From the NCBI RefSeq assembly GCF_001544615.1, contig NZ_FCNV02000001.1, positions 1,054,001 to 1,118,000 of the forward strand: a DNA stretch of 64,000 bases. Direction: 5' to 3'. Under the pieces are notes generated by a model. That model did no database searches. It had not been told where the DNA came from and saw only the letters and a list, made by a program, of their open reading frames with translations. The position numbers and the translations under genes are program-made. The stretch comes from Caballeronia concitans. GTDB lineage: Bacteria; Pseudomonadota; Gammaproteobacteria; Burkholderiales; Burkholderiaceae. Below, piece after piece: positions 15,274-23,803 of this stretch (its first letter is position 1; the number at the start of each line of letters is the position of its first letter).

Positions 15274-15303
15274 AAACGCCCCGGACGTCGAACGTCCGGG
15301 GCG
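15274..15303. terminator. Bidirectional hairpin terminator
   Basis: Perfect stem CGCCCCGGACGT (15277-15288) with ACGTCCGGGGCG (15292-15303). On the minus strand it is followed by TTTT, so it mainly serves the gene at 15322. Confidence 0.8.
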
Positions 15304-15321
15304 CATACAAGAGCACTTGCC

Positions 15322-15900
15322 TCACGCGCGCGGCTGCGCGAATTCCTTCACCGTCTGCGGCGGCTTCAGCGGATCGAAGTCGCTCCAGCGGCCTTGCTTC
15401 CAGCGGCCCGACGCGCGCTCGATTTCCATCCCGCCCGCTTCCTGCAAGATCGACGCTGCCCTGTCATGCGTCTCCGGTGACACGTGCACGGCCACCAGCA
15501 CGCCGGAATTGCGCATCGGTTCCTCGGCCTGCATGGGCGCGGCGTTGGGCTTCTTCTTCGTGTGCGACATGGCGCCCGCCAGCGAGCCGATATACGCGCC
15601 GACGCCCGCCGCGACCACGGATACGAAGAGCGGCGCCTTGAACACGGCGAAGATCGCCGCGCCGATGATCGCTCCGACGACCGCGCCGATCGTCACGCCC
15701 TTGCCGGCGCCCTTGGGCGCGGCGCCCGCGCCTTTATCGGTGGACACGTCGCCGCCAATCGGAAAGCGCGCGTGCTGACCGCTCGGGTTGACGAAGAAGA
15801 GCGTCACGTCTTCTTCCACGAAGCCGTTCGCGAAAAGCCGCTGCGCGGCGGCTTCGGCGGCGGGAAAGGTCTCGAATCGGCCGGCGATGATCAGGGACAT
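15322..15900 (-). CDS. Glycine-zipper membrane protein
   Basis: This 192-aa protein has an N-terminal soluble alpha/beta segment (SLIIAGRFETFPAAEAAAQRLFANGFVEEDVTLFFV), then two glycine-zipper membrane helices (GVTIGAVVGAIIGAAIFAVF and VVAAGVGAYIGSLAGAM). A C-terminal soluble domain that resembles the N-terminal one follows (GVLVAVHVSPETHDRAASILQEAGG). Proteins of this layout are predicted inner-membrane stress proteins of unknown function. AGAAGGAGGGAAC precedes the ATG at 15900, which rules out the longer start at 16005. Confidence 0.8.
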   Translation of the reverse strand: MSLIIAGRFETFPAAEAAAQRLFANGFVEEDVTLFFVNPSGQHARFPIGGDVSTDKGAGAAPKGAGKGVTIGAVVGAIIGAAIFAVFKAPLFVSVVAAGVGAYIGSLAGAMSHTKKKPNAAPMQAEEPMRNSGVLVAVHVSPETHDRAASILQEAGGMEIERASGRWKQGRWSDFDPLKPPQTVKEFAQPRA

Positions 15901-15982
15901 GTTCCCTCCTTCTGAGTGATGGGTTGCGTGGAATCGGCCAGAACGCGCCTCGGTGCGGGCGCGGTTCGATGCGCGGCCGCGA

Positions 15983-16357
15983 TCATTCGGGTTCCAGGCC
16001 CGCAACGCGGAAGAGGCCGCTGCGCAGCACGACGGGCTGGCCGCCGTTGTCGTCGAGCGCTTCGGCGCATACCGCGCGGATGCGCGCCGCGCCGCCTTCG
16101 AACGCGGGCATCAAGTCTTCCTCGCGCGGAGAGGCCGCGCCGAAATGGTCTTCGAGCGCCTCGGCGCTGATCGAGCAGACGACCGGCTCGCCGTCGACGA
16201 GAGCGGTGAAATGGATCGCGAGGTCGTCGCCGTCGAACACGGGGCGTTCGTCCGAAAACGTGATGTGCATGGTCGAGTCCTCATAAGCCGGCCTGGGACC
16301 GGCGGGCGCGCGAACGGGCAGGCCGTCGGCACGTTCGATGAAATGCGGGGCGTTCAT
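15983..16357 (-). CDS. DUF1488 family protein
   Basis: This 124-aa protein carries the DUF1488 pattern in its second half: MHITFSDERPVFDGDDLAIHFTALVDGEPVVCSISAEALEDHFG, then IRAVCAEALDDNG and a C-terminal VLRSGLFRV. The family is small, cytosolic and of unknown function. Its ATG overlaps the stop of the DUF4142 gene by 4 bp, so it is translationally coupled to it. The DUF1488 core begins at residue 30 (Met30), so translation from the internal ATG is an alternative. Confidence 0.85.
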   Translation of the reverse strand: MNAPHFIERADGLPVRAPAGPRPAYEDSTMHITFSDERPVFDGDDLAIHFTALVDGEPVVCSISAEALEDHFGAASPREEDLMPAFEGGAARIRAVCAEALDDNGGQPVVLRSGLFRVAGLEPE

Positions 16358-16905
16358 GGCGCGGCCTTCGGCGAAGCGTTGCCGAGTTGCTGCGCCATCT
16401 CGTAGTGATGACGGATGACCGGCAGCGCCTTCGCGGCAGCGGCCTTCAGCGCGGCATCGTTGCCGTTTTCGCTTTCCTTCGTGAAAAGCTCAACGGCCTT
16501 CTGATGACCCGCCAGCGCGACCTTTTCAATATAGGCTTTGTCGAAGTCGGCTCCCTGAAGATTTTGCAGACTGCCGACGACCGACGAATCGGATGCCGGC
16601 GGCGTCGTGATGCCGTGGCGTTTGGCGATCACATCGAGATTGCGCGCGAGCGCCGTGTGATCCGCGATCATTCGCTGTGCGAACTCCTTCACCTGTTTGT
16701 CGCCCGAACGCGTGAGCGCGAGCTTGCTGGCGGCGATTTCCGTCGCGCCCGCGGCGCCTGCGTCCTGGATGAACTGCTGATCGACGGTGGAGAGCTTCTG
16801 CGTCTGCATCTTGCTCGCGCTTTCCCGGGTCTGGGCGTGCGCGGGCGCGAGCGCGGCGGAAGCCGTCAGCGCAAGGGCGATGAAGCACGATGAAACGCGT
16901 GGCAT
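16354..16905 (-). CDS. DUF4142 periplasmic ferritin-like protein
   Basis: This 183-aa protein has a signal peptide (cut after AHAQ, about residue 25) and a four-helix DUF4142 domain: DQQFIQDAGAAGATEIAASKLAL, KQVKEFAQRMIADHTALARNLDVIAK and YIEKVALAGHQKAVELFTKES. The helices keep the Glu/His pattern of the ferritin-like fold, though metal binding has not been shown for the family. It is a probable stress protein. It lies 54 bp after the DJ-1-like gene and is coupled to the DUF1488 gene. Confidence 0.9.
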   Translation of the reverse strand: MPRVSSCFIALALTASAALAPAHAQTRESASKMQTQKLSTVDQQFIQDAGAAGATEIAASKLALTRSGDKQVKEFAQRMIADHTALARNLDVIAKRHGITTPPASDSSVVGSLQNLQGADFDKAYIEKVALAGHQKAVELFTKESENGNDAALKAAAAKALPVIRHHYEMAQQLGNASPKAAP

Positions 16906-16959
16906 CGGCTCGGCTCCGGTTGTATCGAATGGGTCGGATCGGGGCGATCAGGCCGCGCG

Positions 16960-17499
16960 CTACTTGCCGAGCGCGTCGATGAGCGCCTTGTTGAACGCGG
17001 GCAGGTCGTCGGGCTTGCGGCTCGTGATCAGATTGCCGTCGATCTGCACTTCCTGGTCGACCCACGTGCCGCCCGCGTTGCGCACGTCGTCCTGAAGGCT
17101 CGGCCAGCTCGTGATCGTGCGGCCCGCGATAATGCCCGCCGAGATCGGCAGCCAGCCGCCGTGGCAGATCACCGCAATGGGCTTCTTCGCCTGATTCGCT
17201 TCCTTCACGAAGGCTTGTGCTTTGGCGTCGAGACGAATGGCGTCGCCGTTCACCACGCCGCCCGGCAGCACGACCGCGTCGTATTCGCGAGAGGTTGCTT
17301 CGTCGAGCGTGCGATCGACGGCGACGGCATCGCCCTTGTCGACGTGTTTGAAGCCCTGAATCTGCCCCGGCTTCTGCGAGATGACATCGACCTGCGCGCC
17401 GGCTTCCTTCAGCGCGCGCTGCGGCTCGACGAGCTCGGCCTGTTCGAAACCATCGACGGCGAGAATCGCGACCTTGCGGCCATTGAGGGAACTTGCCAT
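16960..17499 (-). CDS. DJ-1/PfpI family protein (type 1 glutamine amidotransferase-like)
   Basis: This 179-aa protein has the DJ-1/PfpI fold with the nucleophile elbow AVICHGGW (Cys near residue 113), the acidic partner in the N-terminal DGFEQAELVEP motif, and the PfpI core ALKEAGAQVDVISQKPGQIQG. Relatives are described as intracellular proteases, chaperones or glyoxalase-like deglycases; which applies here is open. The start at 17499 is fixed by AAGGAGG 8 bp upstream. It is the first gene of a three-gene operon (PfpI, DUF4142, DUF1488) preceded by a sigma-54-type promoter. Confidence 0.92.
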   Translation of the reverse strand: MASSLNGRKVAILAVDGFEQAELVEPQRALKEAGAQVDVISQKPGQIQGFKHVDKGDAVAVDRTLDEATSREYDAVVLPGGVVNGDAIRLDAKAQAFVKEANQAKKPIAVICHGGWLPISAGIIAGRTITSWPSLQDDVRNAGGTWVDQEVQIDGNLITSRKPDDLPAFNKALIDALGK

Positions 17500-17576
17500 G
17501 GGATACACCTCCTTCTTATTGCTTGTTCGGACGTTCGCGGCGAGCGGGTCGCGCGCGGATGGACGTTCGAAACGGC

Positions 17577-17592
17577 AGCAAGGTGTGTGCCC
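17577..17592 (-). promoter_or_regulatory. Sigma-54 promoter of the PfpI operon
   Basis: On the minus strand GGGCACACACCTTGCT matches the -24/-12 consensus at 10 of 12 positions, with intact GGCAC and TTGCT, 78 bp before the ATG at 17499. Confidence 0.68.
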
Positions 17593-17640
17593 AAATCGAG
17601 GCGCGATGGCCGCCGTAGGCCATCGCGGTGAGGAGCCGGA

Positions 17641-19011
17641 TCAGGAGACCGTTTCGACTCGACGCTTGCCCGTGAGTCTCAGCATGCTGACGACAGCCGC
17701 CGCCGCCGCGAACACCGCCGCGACCGCCAGCGCGATGATCGGCCCGCGTTGCGGCTCGACGCCGAAGATCAGCGCGACGAGCGCGGCGCCGAGCGTCTGC
17801 CCGGTGAGGCGCGCGGTGCCGAGCATGCCGCTCGCGCCGCCGCTGCGATGACGCGGCGCGGAGGACAGCATCTGCCGGTTGTTCGGCGACTGAAACAGCC
17901 CGAAGCCGAAGCCGCATATCGCCATGCGCCACGCCACGTCGGTCGGCGTCGGATGCGCGCCCACGGTTGCGAGCAGCACGAGGCCGACGCACAGCACCGC
18001 GAGCCCGATGCCGCCGAGCAAGCCCGCCGAATAACGGTCCGCGAGTATGCCCGCGACCGGCGCGACGAACACGATGACGAGCGGCCACGGCGTCATCAGA
18101 AAACCGGTTTCAACCTGGCTCATGCCGAAGCCGTTTTGCAGCAGAAAGGGCAGCGAGACGAACGCCAGCATTTGCGCGCAGAACGAACACACCGATGTGC
18201 CGATCGACAGCGCGAACACCGGAATGCGCAGCAGATCGACAGGCAGAAGCGGCGCGCTTTGCGTGAGTTGCCGCCGCACGAAGAAGTAGCCGATGACCGC
18301 CGTCGCGACGAACTCGCCGATCACATACGGGCGATGCTCGCCGTGCCCGAGCCCATCGACGGCGACGATCGCGATGCCGAAGAAGAGCGCGTTCATCACC
18401 GCGCTCACGTAGTCGTACGGTTGCCGATGCCCCGGCGTGCGCGGCAGCGCCTTCGCCCCGATGGCGAGCGCGGCGATGCCGATGGGCACGTTGATCGCGA
18501 AGAGCCACGGCCACGGCGCGACGGCCAGCACGCCGGAGGCGACCGTCGGCCCGATCACCGAGGAAATGGCGACCACCGTCGCGTTGATGCTGACGCCGCG
18601 TCCGAGCTGCTTGTGCGGATAGATCATGCGGACGATCGCCGTGTTCACGCTCATGATGCCCGCCGCGCCGAAGCCCTGCACGACGCGCGCGATGGTGAGC
18701 GTGGCGAGCGTGCCCGACAGCGCGCACGCCAGCGACGACACCGTGAAGAGCGCAAGCCCGCCCATGTATACGCGCCGGTAGCCGATGCGATCGCCGAGCG
18801 AGGCGAGCGGCAGCAGCGAAATGGTGATCGCGAGCTGATACGCGTTGACGACCCAGATGGAATCGGCGGGGGAAGCGTTGAGATTGCGCGCGATGGTCGG
18901 CAGCGCGACGTTGGCGATGGCGCCGTCGAGCACCGCGAGCGTGATGCCGAGCGCGACGACGGCGATCGCCCAATAACGTTGGGGAAGGGGAAGACCTTGG
19001 TCGGAATCCAT
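17641..19011 (-). CDS. MFS drug:proton antiporter (DHA2/EmrB type)
   Basis: This 456-aa protein has 14 predicted membrane helices and the DHA2 signatures: motif D1-like ITLAVLDGAIANVALPTIARNL in helix 1, GDRIGYRR between helices 2 and 3, and a proline/glycine motif C region (VVAISSVIGPTVASG) in helix 5. Such pumps export hydrophobic toxic compounds with proton influx. An upstream in-frame start at 19062 would add a basic extension; 19011 (MDSDQGLPLPQRYW) fits the family. Substrate is unknown. No regulator or membrane-fusion protein gene is adjacent. Confidence 0.88.
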   Translation of the reverse strand: MDSDQGLPLPQRYWAIAVVALGITLAVLDGAIANVALPTIARNLNASPADSIWVVNAYQLAITISLLPLASLGDRIGYRRVYMGGLALFTVSSLACALSGTLATLTIARVVQGFGAAGIMSVNTAIVRMIYPHKQLGRGVSINATVVAISSVIGPTVASGVLAVAPWPWLFAINVPIGIAALAIGAKALPRTPGHRQPYDYVSAVMNALFFGIAIVAVDGLGHGEHRPYVIGEFVATAVIGYFFVRRQLTQSAPLLPVDLLRIPVFALSIGTSVCSFCAQMLAFVSLPFLLQNGFGMSQVETGFLMTPWPLVIVFVAPVAGILADRYSAGLLGGIGLAVLCVGLVLLATVGAHPTPTDVAWRMAICGFGFGLFQSPNNRQMLSSAPRHRSGGASGMLGTARLTGQTLGAALVALIFGVEPQRGPIIALAVAAVFAAAAAVVSMLRLTGKRRVETVS

Positions 19012-19134
19012 CGGAAGGCTGTGGGTGGCGGGGCGGCGCATTGTATGTCGCGCCGTTTTCAAATCGCTTGTGGCTGCTTTTCATCGACGCGGCCGCGAAA
19101 CCATCGCGGCCGCGTGCGCTTCATGCCGCTTCGT

Positions 19135-19638
19135 TCACTTCAGTTCGTAAAGTCCCGTGTAAGACGCCGAATCGATCTCGTTCAGATGTGTCATGAAGCG
19201 CGCGACGGCGTTCGTCGCGTTCGGATCGAGCGGCAGATTCTCGGCTTCGAGGGCATGGATGCGGAAGATATAGCGATGCGGCTTGTCGCCGCGCGGAGGC
19301 GCCGCGCCGCCGAAGCCGACCGTGCCGTAGTCGTTACGAAGCTGCAGCGCGCCGGCGGGCAGCAGGCTGCCGTCGGCCTTGCCCGCGTTGCGCGGCAGCG
19401 ACCGTACATCGGCCGGAATGTTGACGACGATCCAGTGCCAGAAGCCGCTGCCGGTGGGCGCGTCGGGATCGTAGACGGTGAGCGCGAAGCTCTTCGTGTC
19501 GGCGGGCGGGTCTTCCCACTGCAGCGCGGGAGAGATGTTTTCGCCGGATGCGCCGAAGGCTTGCAGATCGAATTCCTGCGCGCGGGTCAGAAAGCCGTTT
19601 GCCGGGAATTCGTCGGACCAGATGCGGAAATCAGCCAT
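19135..19638 (-). CDS. YbhB/YbcL family phosphatidylethanolamine-binding-like protein
   Basis: This 167-aa protein matches the bacterial PEBP family: F-L-T-R-A-Q near the N terminus, GENISPALQWEDPPADTKSFALTVYDPDAP, then WHWIVVNIPADVRSLP and the ligand-pocket segment GGAAPPRGDKPHRYIFRIHAL. No signal peptide is present, so it is cytosolic. Function in bacteria is poorly defined. The start at 19638 is chosen since AAGGAGG lies 10 bp before it; the ATG 9 bp upstream is too close to that site. A sigma-54-type site lies 68 bp upstream. Confidence 0.92.
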   Translation of the reverse strand: MADFRIWSDEFPANGFLTRAQEFDLQAFGASGENISPALQWEDPPADTKSFALTVYDPDAPTGSGFWHWIVVNIPADVRSLPRNAGKADGSLLPAGALQLRNDYGTVGFGGAAPPRGDKPHRYIFRIHALEAENLPLDPNATNAVARFMTHLNEIDSASYTGLYELK

Positions 19639-19704
19639 GAGAGTCATGCCTCCTTGTGAGCTCCAGTGAGGGATGGGGAATGCGGCCCGATGCACGGCAC
19701 GCCG

Positions 19705-19720
19705 CGCAGCAAATGTGCCC
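19705..19720 (-). promoter_or_regulatory. Candidate sigma-54 promoter of the PEBP gene
   Basis: On the minus strand GGGCACATTTGCTGCG keeps GGCAC and TGC with GG-N10-GC spacing (8 of 12 positions), 68 bp before the ATG. Confidence 0.45.
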
Positions 19721-19915
19721 AGCGAGGCGCGACATGCGCGGGAGGCCGGATAGCCGATCGAGTGTAGCATCCGCCCCTCATTCGGACATGCGCCGGGAAG
19801 CGAATCGCTTGACGCAGTAAAGGCAGGAAATTTGGCGGACTACAATTGTGAGATGACACGAGAGCCCGTAAAAATGACCGGGTAGACGTTCAACGAGCCG
19901 GCGCGAGCCGAGAAA

Positions 19916-21406
19916 ATGACGATGCCAAACGACCCGCGCCGCGCCGCCGGCCAATTCACGCCGGCGAGGCTTCCCGAAGACGACGCCGACATGTTCGACC
20001 TCGCGCCCATTTCCCTGTGGCTCGAAGACTTCAGCGCCGTGCGCGAGCGGCTCGAACAATGGCGCGCCGCCGGCGTCACCGATTTGCGCGCGTTCCTGAC
20101 GGAGGACACGGCGCGCATCGCCGAATGCTCGTCGCGGATTCGCGTCGTGAAGGTGAACCGGCGCACGCTGTCGCTGTTCGGCGCGCGGGACATCGACGAT
20201 CTCGTGCAGAACCTCGCCCGTGTTTTTCGCGACGACATGCTGACCACGCACGTCGACGAACTCGAGCAGCTGTGGTCCGGCAAGCTGCGCTTCGTGAGCC
20301 AGACGGTCAACTACACGCTCGACGGCAGGCGGCTGGATGTGCTGCTGAAAGCCGTCGTGCTGCCGGGACACGAGGACACATGGGGCCGCGTGCTCGTCAC
20401 CATCGAAGACATCACCGAACTCGAAACCGTGCGCCGCAAGGCCGCGGAGAGCGAACTCTACGCGCGCGGGCTCTTCGAGCATTCGCCGGTCTCGCTGTGG
20501 GTCGAAGACTTCAGCGCCGTGAAGATGCTGCTGGACGAAGTGCGCGAGCGGGGCATCGTCGATTTCCGGACGTTCGTGAACGTGCATCCGGAATTCGTCG
20601 AGCGATGCATGCAGGAGATTCACGTCCTCGACGTCAACGAGCACACGCTGCGCATGTTCGCCGCCCCCGACAAGCCGACGCTGCTCGCGCGCCTGCCGGA
20701 CATCTTTCGCGACGACATGCAGCAGCACTTTCAGGAGCAGCTCGCCGATCTATGGGAGCACAAGCTCTTTCATCAGCGCGAAGTGCTCAACTATTCGCTC
20801 GATGGAAGCGAAGTGCACGTGCATCTGCAGTTCTCGGTGTTTCCGGGGCACGAGGCGCGCTGGGATCTCGTGCTCGTCGCGCTCACGGACATCACCGCGC
20901 GCAAGAAGGCCGAAGCGTATCTGGAATTTCTCGGCAAGCACGACGTGCTGACCAAGCTGAAGAATCGCTCGTTCTATATCGATGAAATCAATCGGCTGGA
21001 ACGCAAGGGGCCGTTCCCGGTGACGGCGATCGCGGTCGATGTGAACGGCCTGAAGAGCGTCAACGATCAACTGGGCCACGCCGCCGGCGATGCGCTCCTG
21101 CGACGCGCGGGCGAAGTGCTCTCGAAGGCCGTCGAGAAGCCGTTTCAGGCGGCGCGCATCGGCGGGGACGAGTTCATGCTGCTCTTGCCCGGCACCGACG
21201 AACGCGGCGCGGAAACGGTGATGGGCGGCATCCGCCAGTTGCTCGAGGTGAACAATCAGTTCTACTCGGGCATGCCGTTGAGCTTCGCGATGGGCGCGGC
21301 GACATCGCGCGAAGGCGAGCGGCTCGAAGCGATGCTGCAACGCGCCGATGCCGCGATGTACGTCGAGAAGCGCGCGCAGTACACGCAGGGCGCGCAGGGT
21401 GAGTGA
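19916..21406 (+). CDS. Diguanylate cyclase with duplicated PAS-like sensor modules
   Basis: This 496-aa cytosolic protein has two tandem homologous sensor units (about 25-175 and 176-325) sharing S-L-W-EDFSAV, FRDDM and LPGHE/FPGHE landmarks, each ending in an ITEL/ITARKK linker. A GGDEF domain follows (about 330-490) with an intact active-site motif GGDEF at 416-420. It should make cyclic di-GMP from two GTP. The RxxD inhibitory site expected five residues before GGDEF is absent, so product inhibition is not expected. No signal or membrane helices are seen, so it probably senses a cytosolic ligand. It is convergent with the gene at 21413. Confidence 0.93.
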   Translation: MTMPNDPRRAAGQFTPARLPEDDADMFDLAPISLWLEDFSAVRERLEQWRAAGVTDLRAFLTEDTARIAECSSRIRVVKVNRRTLSLFGARDIDDLVQNLARVFRDDMLTTHVDELEQLWSGKLRFVSQTVNYTLDGRRLDVLLKAVVLPGHEDTWGRVLVTIEDITELETVRRKAAESELYARGLFEHSPVSLWVEDFSAVKMLLDEVRERGIVDFRTFVNVHPEFVERCMQEIHVLDVNEHTLRMFAAPDKPTLLARLPDIFRDDMQQHFQEQLADLWEHKLFHQREVLNYSLDGSEVHVHLQFSVFPGHEARWDLVLVALTDITARKKAEAYLEFLGKHDVLTKLKNRSFYIDEINRLERKGPFPVTAIAVDVNGLKSVNDQLGHAAGDALLRRAGEVLSKAVEKPFQAARIGGDEFMLLLPGTDERGAETVMGGIRQLLEVNNQFYSGMPLSFAMGAATSREGERLEAMLQRADAAMYVEKRAQYTQGAQGE

Positions 21407-21412
21407 CGAAAC

Positions 21413-21796
21413 TTACTGCGTGACTTCGTCGATCCCGCGATCCAGCGCGGGGCACGCCTCGTCGATTTCCTTCTTGTACTCGGCGGGATTGCTCGTCTTG
21501 AGCTTGTCGAATCGATCGACCGTCGCCTGCGCCTGCCGGTAGCCGAGCGCCCATTCCGCTTCGAAGTCGGGCGCGTCGCGGAAGTTGGCGCGCGCGGCGT
21601 CCTTGAAGTGCGCGATCTTCGTGGCATCGATATGACAGACATCCGCCGCGCCGCGCGCGATGTTCGCGCTCGTCATCACGCCTTCGGCTGCGAGCAGTTG
21701 CGGCGACGATGGATGTCCGGGCGGCAGTTGCGTCTGCGCGGAAGCGCCGAGCGCAAAAAGTGCGAGTGAAGAGGCGACGACTTTCGATGGCGACAT
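21413..21796 (-). CDS. Periplasmic hypothetical protein
   Basis: This 127-aa protein has a signal peptide (cleavage after LGASAQ, about residue 21) and a mature helical domain with two conserved-looking cysteines (ADVCHID and DEACPAL). The second half is charged (FEAEWALGYRQAQATVDRFDKLK). A TATACT -10-like box lies 46-51 bp before the ATG. The family is not recognised. Confidence 0.7.
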   Translation of the reverse strand: MSPSKVVASSLALFALGASAQTQLPPGHPSSPQLLAAEGVMTSANIARGAADVCHIDATKIAHFKDAARANFRDAPDFEAEWALGYRQAQATVDRFDKLKTSNPAEYKKEIDEACPALDRGIDEVTQ

Positions 21797-21926
21797 GCGG
21801 TAAATGAAAGCGGTGACTGGATCGAAAAAGTATAGATGAAGCCCTGGAAAACCAGTGTCCTCGAGGCGAAAGACGCTATGACCCCCATGCTAGAATCGAT
21901 TCCCACCGCCGTTTTCAGACACAACA

Positions 21927-22616
21927 ATGAAAAAAGGAAGCAAGGCCGCGACGCCCGCCAGTGCTGCGCCCTCGCCGACCGGGTCGGAAGGGCGGCGCAA
22001 GTACGATCCTGAAGAAACCAAGCGCAATATTCTCGATATCGCCACGCAAGAATTTTCGGCGATGGGGCTGACGGGCGCGCGCGTCGATGCCATCGCGGAG
22101 CGCACGAACACCACGAAGCGCATGCTGTACTACTACTTCGGCAGCAAGGAAGGGCTGTACGAAGCGGTGCTCGAACAGGTCTACGGCGACATCCGCGCGC
22201 TCGAACAGGAACTGCATCTCGCGGACATGGAACCCGAGGAAGCGTTGCGCGAGTTCATCGGTTTCACGTTCGACTATCACGACAAGCATCGCGATTTCGT
22301 GCGCCTCGTGACCATCGAGAATGTGCATTCGGCGAAGTACATCGAGCAGTCGAAGACCTTCAAGGCGCGCAATTCGACGGTGGTGAAGACCATCGAGGAT
22401 CTCATCGCGCGCGGCGTGGCGGCGGGGCGCTTTCGCGACGACGTCGATCCCATCGATCTGCATCTGATGATCAGCTCGTTCTGTTTTCATCGCGTGGCGA
22501 ATCGCCATACGTGGAGCGCGGCGTTCGGGCGCGATCCGTCCGGTCCGCGTTCGCGGGCGCGGCATCGCGAGATGGTCATCGATGCCGTGCTCTGCTTCAT
22601 GCGTCGCGAAGACTGA
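21927..22616 (+). CDS. TetR/AcrR family transcriptional regulator
   Basis: This 229-aa protein has an N-terminal TetR helix-turn-helix (about residues 33-80: ILDIATQEFSAMGLTGARVDAIAERTNTTKRMLYYYFGSKEGLYEAV) after a disordered basic leader, and a C-terminal ligand-binding domain with the TetR_C-type FTFDYHDKHRDFVRLVTIEN. It probably represses a target until a small ligand binds. Its neighbours are the quinate/shikimate genes (22.7-25.7 kb), which are plausible targets by position, but it is convergent with, not divergent from, the dehydrogenase gene, so this is uncertain. Confidence 0.9.
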   Translation: MKKGSKAATPASAAPSPTGSEGRRKYDPEETKRNILDIATQEFSAMGLTGARVDAIAERTNTTKRMLYYYFGSKEGLYEAVLEQVYGDIRALEQELHLADMEPEEALREFIGFTFDYHDKHRDFVRLVTIENVHSAKYIEQSKTFKARNSTVVKTIEDLIARGVAAGRFRDDVDPIDLHLMISSFCFHRVANRHTWSAAFGRDPSGPRSRARHREMVIDAVLCFMRRED

Positions 22617-22626
22617 GCGCACAAAA

Positions 22627-22663
22627 ACAAAACGGCGGCTCTCTTGCGAGGCCGCCGTTTTTC
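22627..22663. terminator. Bidirectional terminator
   Basis: Stem AAAACGGCGGC (22629-22639) with GCCGCCGTTTT (22651-22661), T-runs on both strands. It separates the convergent tetR and dehydrogenase genes. Confidence 0.88.
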
Positions 22664-22685
22664 GTGATGCTTCGCGTCAGTCGAA

Positions 22686-23543
22686 TCAGGCTTCCAGCAA
22701 GCGCTGGAAATGCGCGAACATGCGCTCCGCGTCGGGTTCGCGGCCCGTGAAGATGCGCAGCGCATCCACGGCCTGACACACGGCCATGCCGCCGCCGCTG
22801 ACAGTCTTGCAGCCGAGCGCCTTCGCGGCCTTCAGCAGTTCCGTTTCGAGCGGAAAATAGACGATCTCCGCGACCCACAGATCCTTGTGCAGATACTCCG
22901 CCGGCAGCGGCAGGCCCGGCAGCTTCGCCATGCCGGTCGGCGTCGCGTGGATGAGGCCGTTCGCCGCGCGCAGTGTCTCGCGCAAGTCGCCGCCGCTCGT
23001 CACTTCGCGATCCGGAAAGCGCGCCGCGAGTTCCTGCGCTAGCGCCGACGCCCGCGCCTCATCCGAATCGAAGAGCGTGAGCGCGCGCGCGCCCATCGTG
23101 AGCGCCGCATGCGCGACGGCCGCGCCCGCGCCGCCCGCGCCGAGCTGCACGACGCGATCGAGCGGCGCATCGGGCAGGGCGCGCTGAAACGCGCGCGCGA
23201 AGCCCGACCAGTCCGTGTTGTAGCCGATGCGCTTGCCGTCCTTCAGCACGACCGTATTGACCGCGCCGAGCGCGCGCGCGTCGGGGTCGAGATCGTCGAG
23301 CAACGGGATCACGCTTTGCTTGCACGGATACGTGATGTTCAGGCCGTCGTAGCCCATGCGTTCGGCGGCCTCGAGCAGTTCGGGCAGCGCCGATGGTTCG
23401 AGCTTCAGCGCTTGCAGGTCGATGCGCCGATACACGTAGTTGAGCCCGAGGACGCGGCCTTCTTCTTCGTGCATGGCCGGCGTGAGCGAACCGCCAATGC
23501 CCGAGCCGATGAGTCCGATGAGGTATGAAGTTTTGCTGGTCAT
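22686..23543 (-). CDS. Quinate/shikimate dehydrogenase (catabolic AroE-like)
   Basis: This 285-aa NAD(P)-dependent dehydrogenase has the AroE layout: a substrate domain with GSLTPAMHEEEG replacing the biosynthetic SxSPxxHN motif, catalytic Lys and Asn/Asp in NITYPCKQSVIP and NTDWSGF, and the nucleotide-binding GAGGAGAAVA. The GSLTP-MHE-EG and YRRIDL features resemble the catabolic Corynebacterium-type quinate/shikimate dehydrogenase more than housekeeping AroE. It lies divergent from the 3-dehydroshikimate dehydratase gene, so it probably oxidises quinate or shikimate to the 3-dehydro compound. The start at 23543 gives the family length. Confidence 0.88.
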   Translation of the reverse strand: MTSKTSYLIGLIGSGIGGSLTPAMHEEEGRVLGLNYVYRRIDLQALKLEPSALPELLEAAERMGYDGLNITYPCKQSVIPLLDDLDPDARALGAVNTVVLKDGKRIGYNTDWSGFARAFQRALPDAPLDRVVQLGAGGAGAAVAHAALTMGARALTLFDSDEARASALAQELAARFPDREVTSGGDLRETLRAANGLIHATPTGMAKLPGLPLPAEYLHKDLWVAEIVYFPLETELLKAAKALGCKTVSGGGMAVCQAVDALRIFTGREPDAERMFAHFQRLLEA

Positions 23544-23691
23544 GCGAGATGCTCCCGCGAAAGAAGCCAGGCTAAAACGCCTAGCGTACTGCAGAAAATG
23601 AGGGCGCGATGTTGCATCGCGACAGCGATAGAACTTAGGACCGAAGTGTGACCGCCGCAGCGGCCGGTGTCCGTCCGTATTTTCACGGATT

Positions 23692-23719
23692 TTGTACGAT
23701 CTGGTTAGTTTGTTATGCT
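23692..23719 (+). promoter_or_regulatory. Sigma-70-type promoter of the dehydratase gene
   Basis: TTGTAC (23692-23697) and TATGCT (23714-23719) are 16 bp apart. An inverted repeat TCCGT-N6-ACGGA (23674-23689) just upstream is a candidate regulator site. Confidence 0.45.
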
Positions 23720-23803
23720 GCCGCACAATGACGTGGCATGCGTGCGCAGCGCCTACACTGAATCGATCACCCCGCATCACACCGAATGCAACGAGGAGGC
23801 AGC

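Noticed and set aside
15925-15940. TGGCCGATTCCACGCA on the minus strand before the glycine-zipper gene as a sigma-54 promoter
   Set aside because: GG-N10-GC is present, but only 7 of 12 consensus positions match and the start would lie about 13 bp before the ATG. Kept as a weak possibility only.
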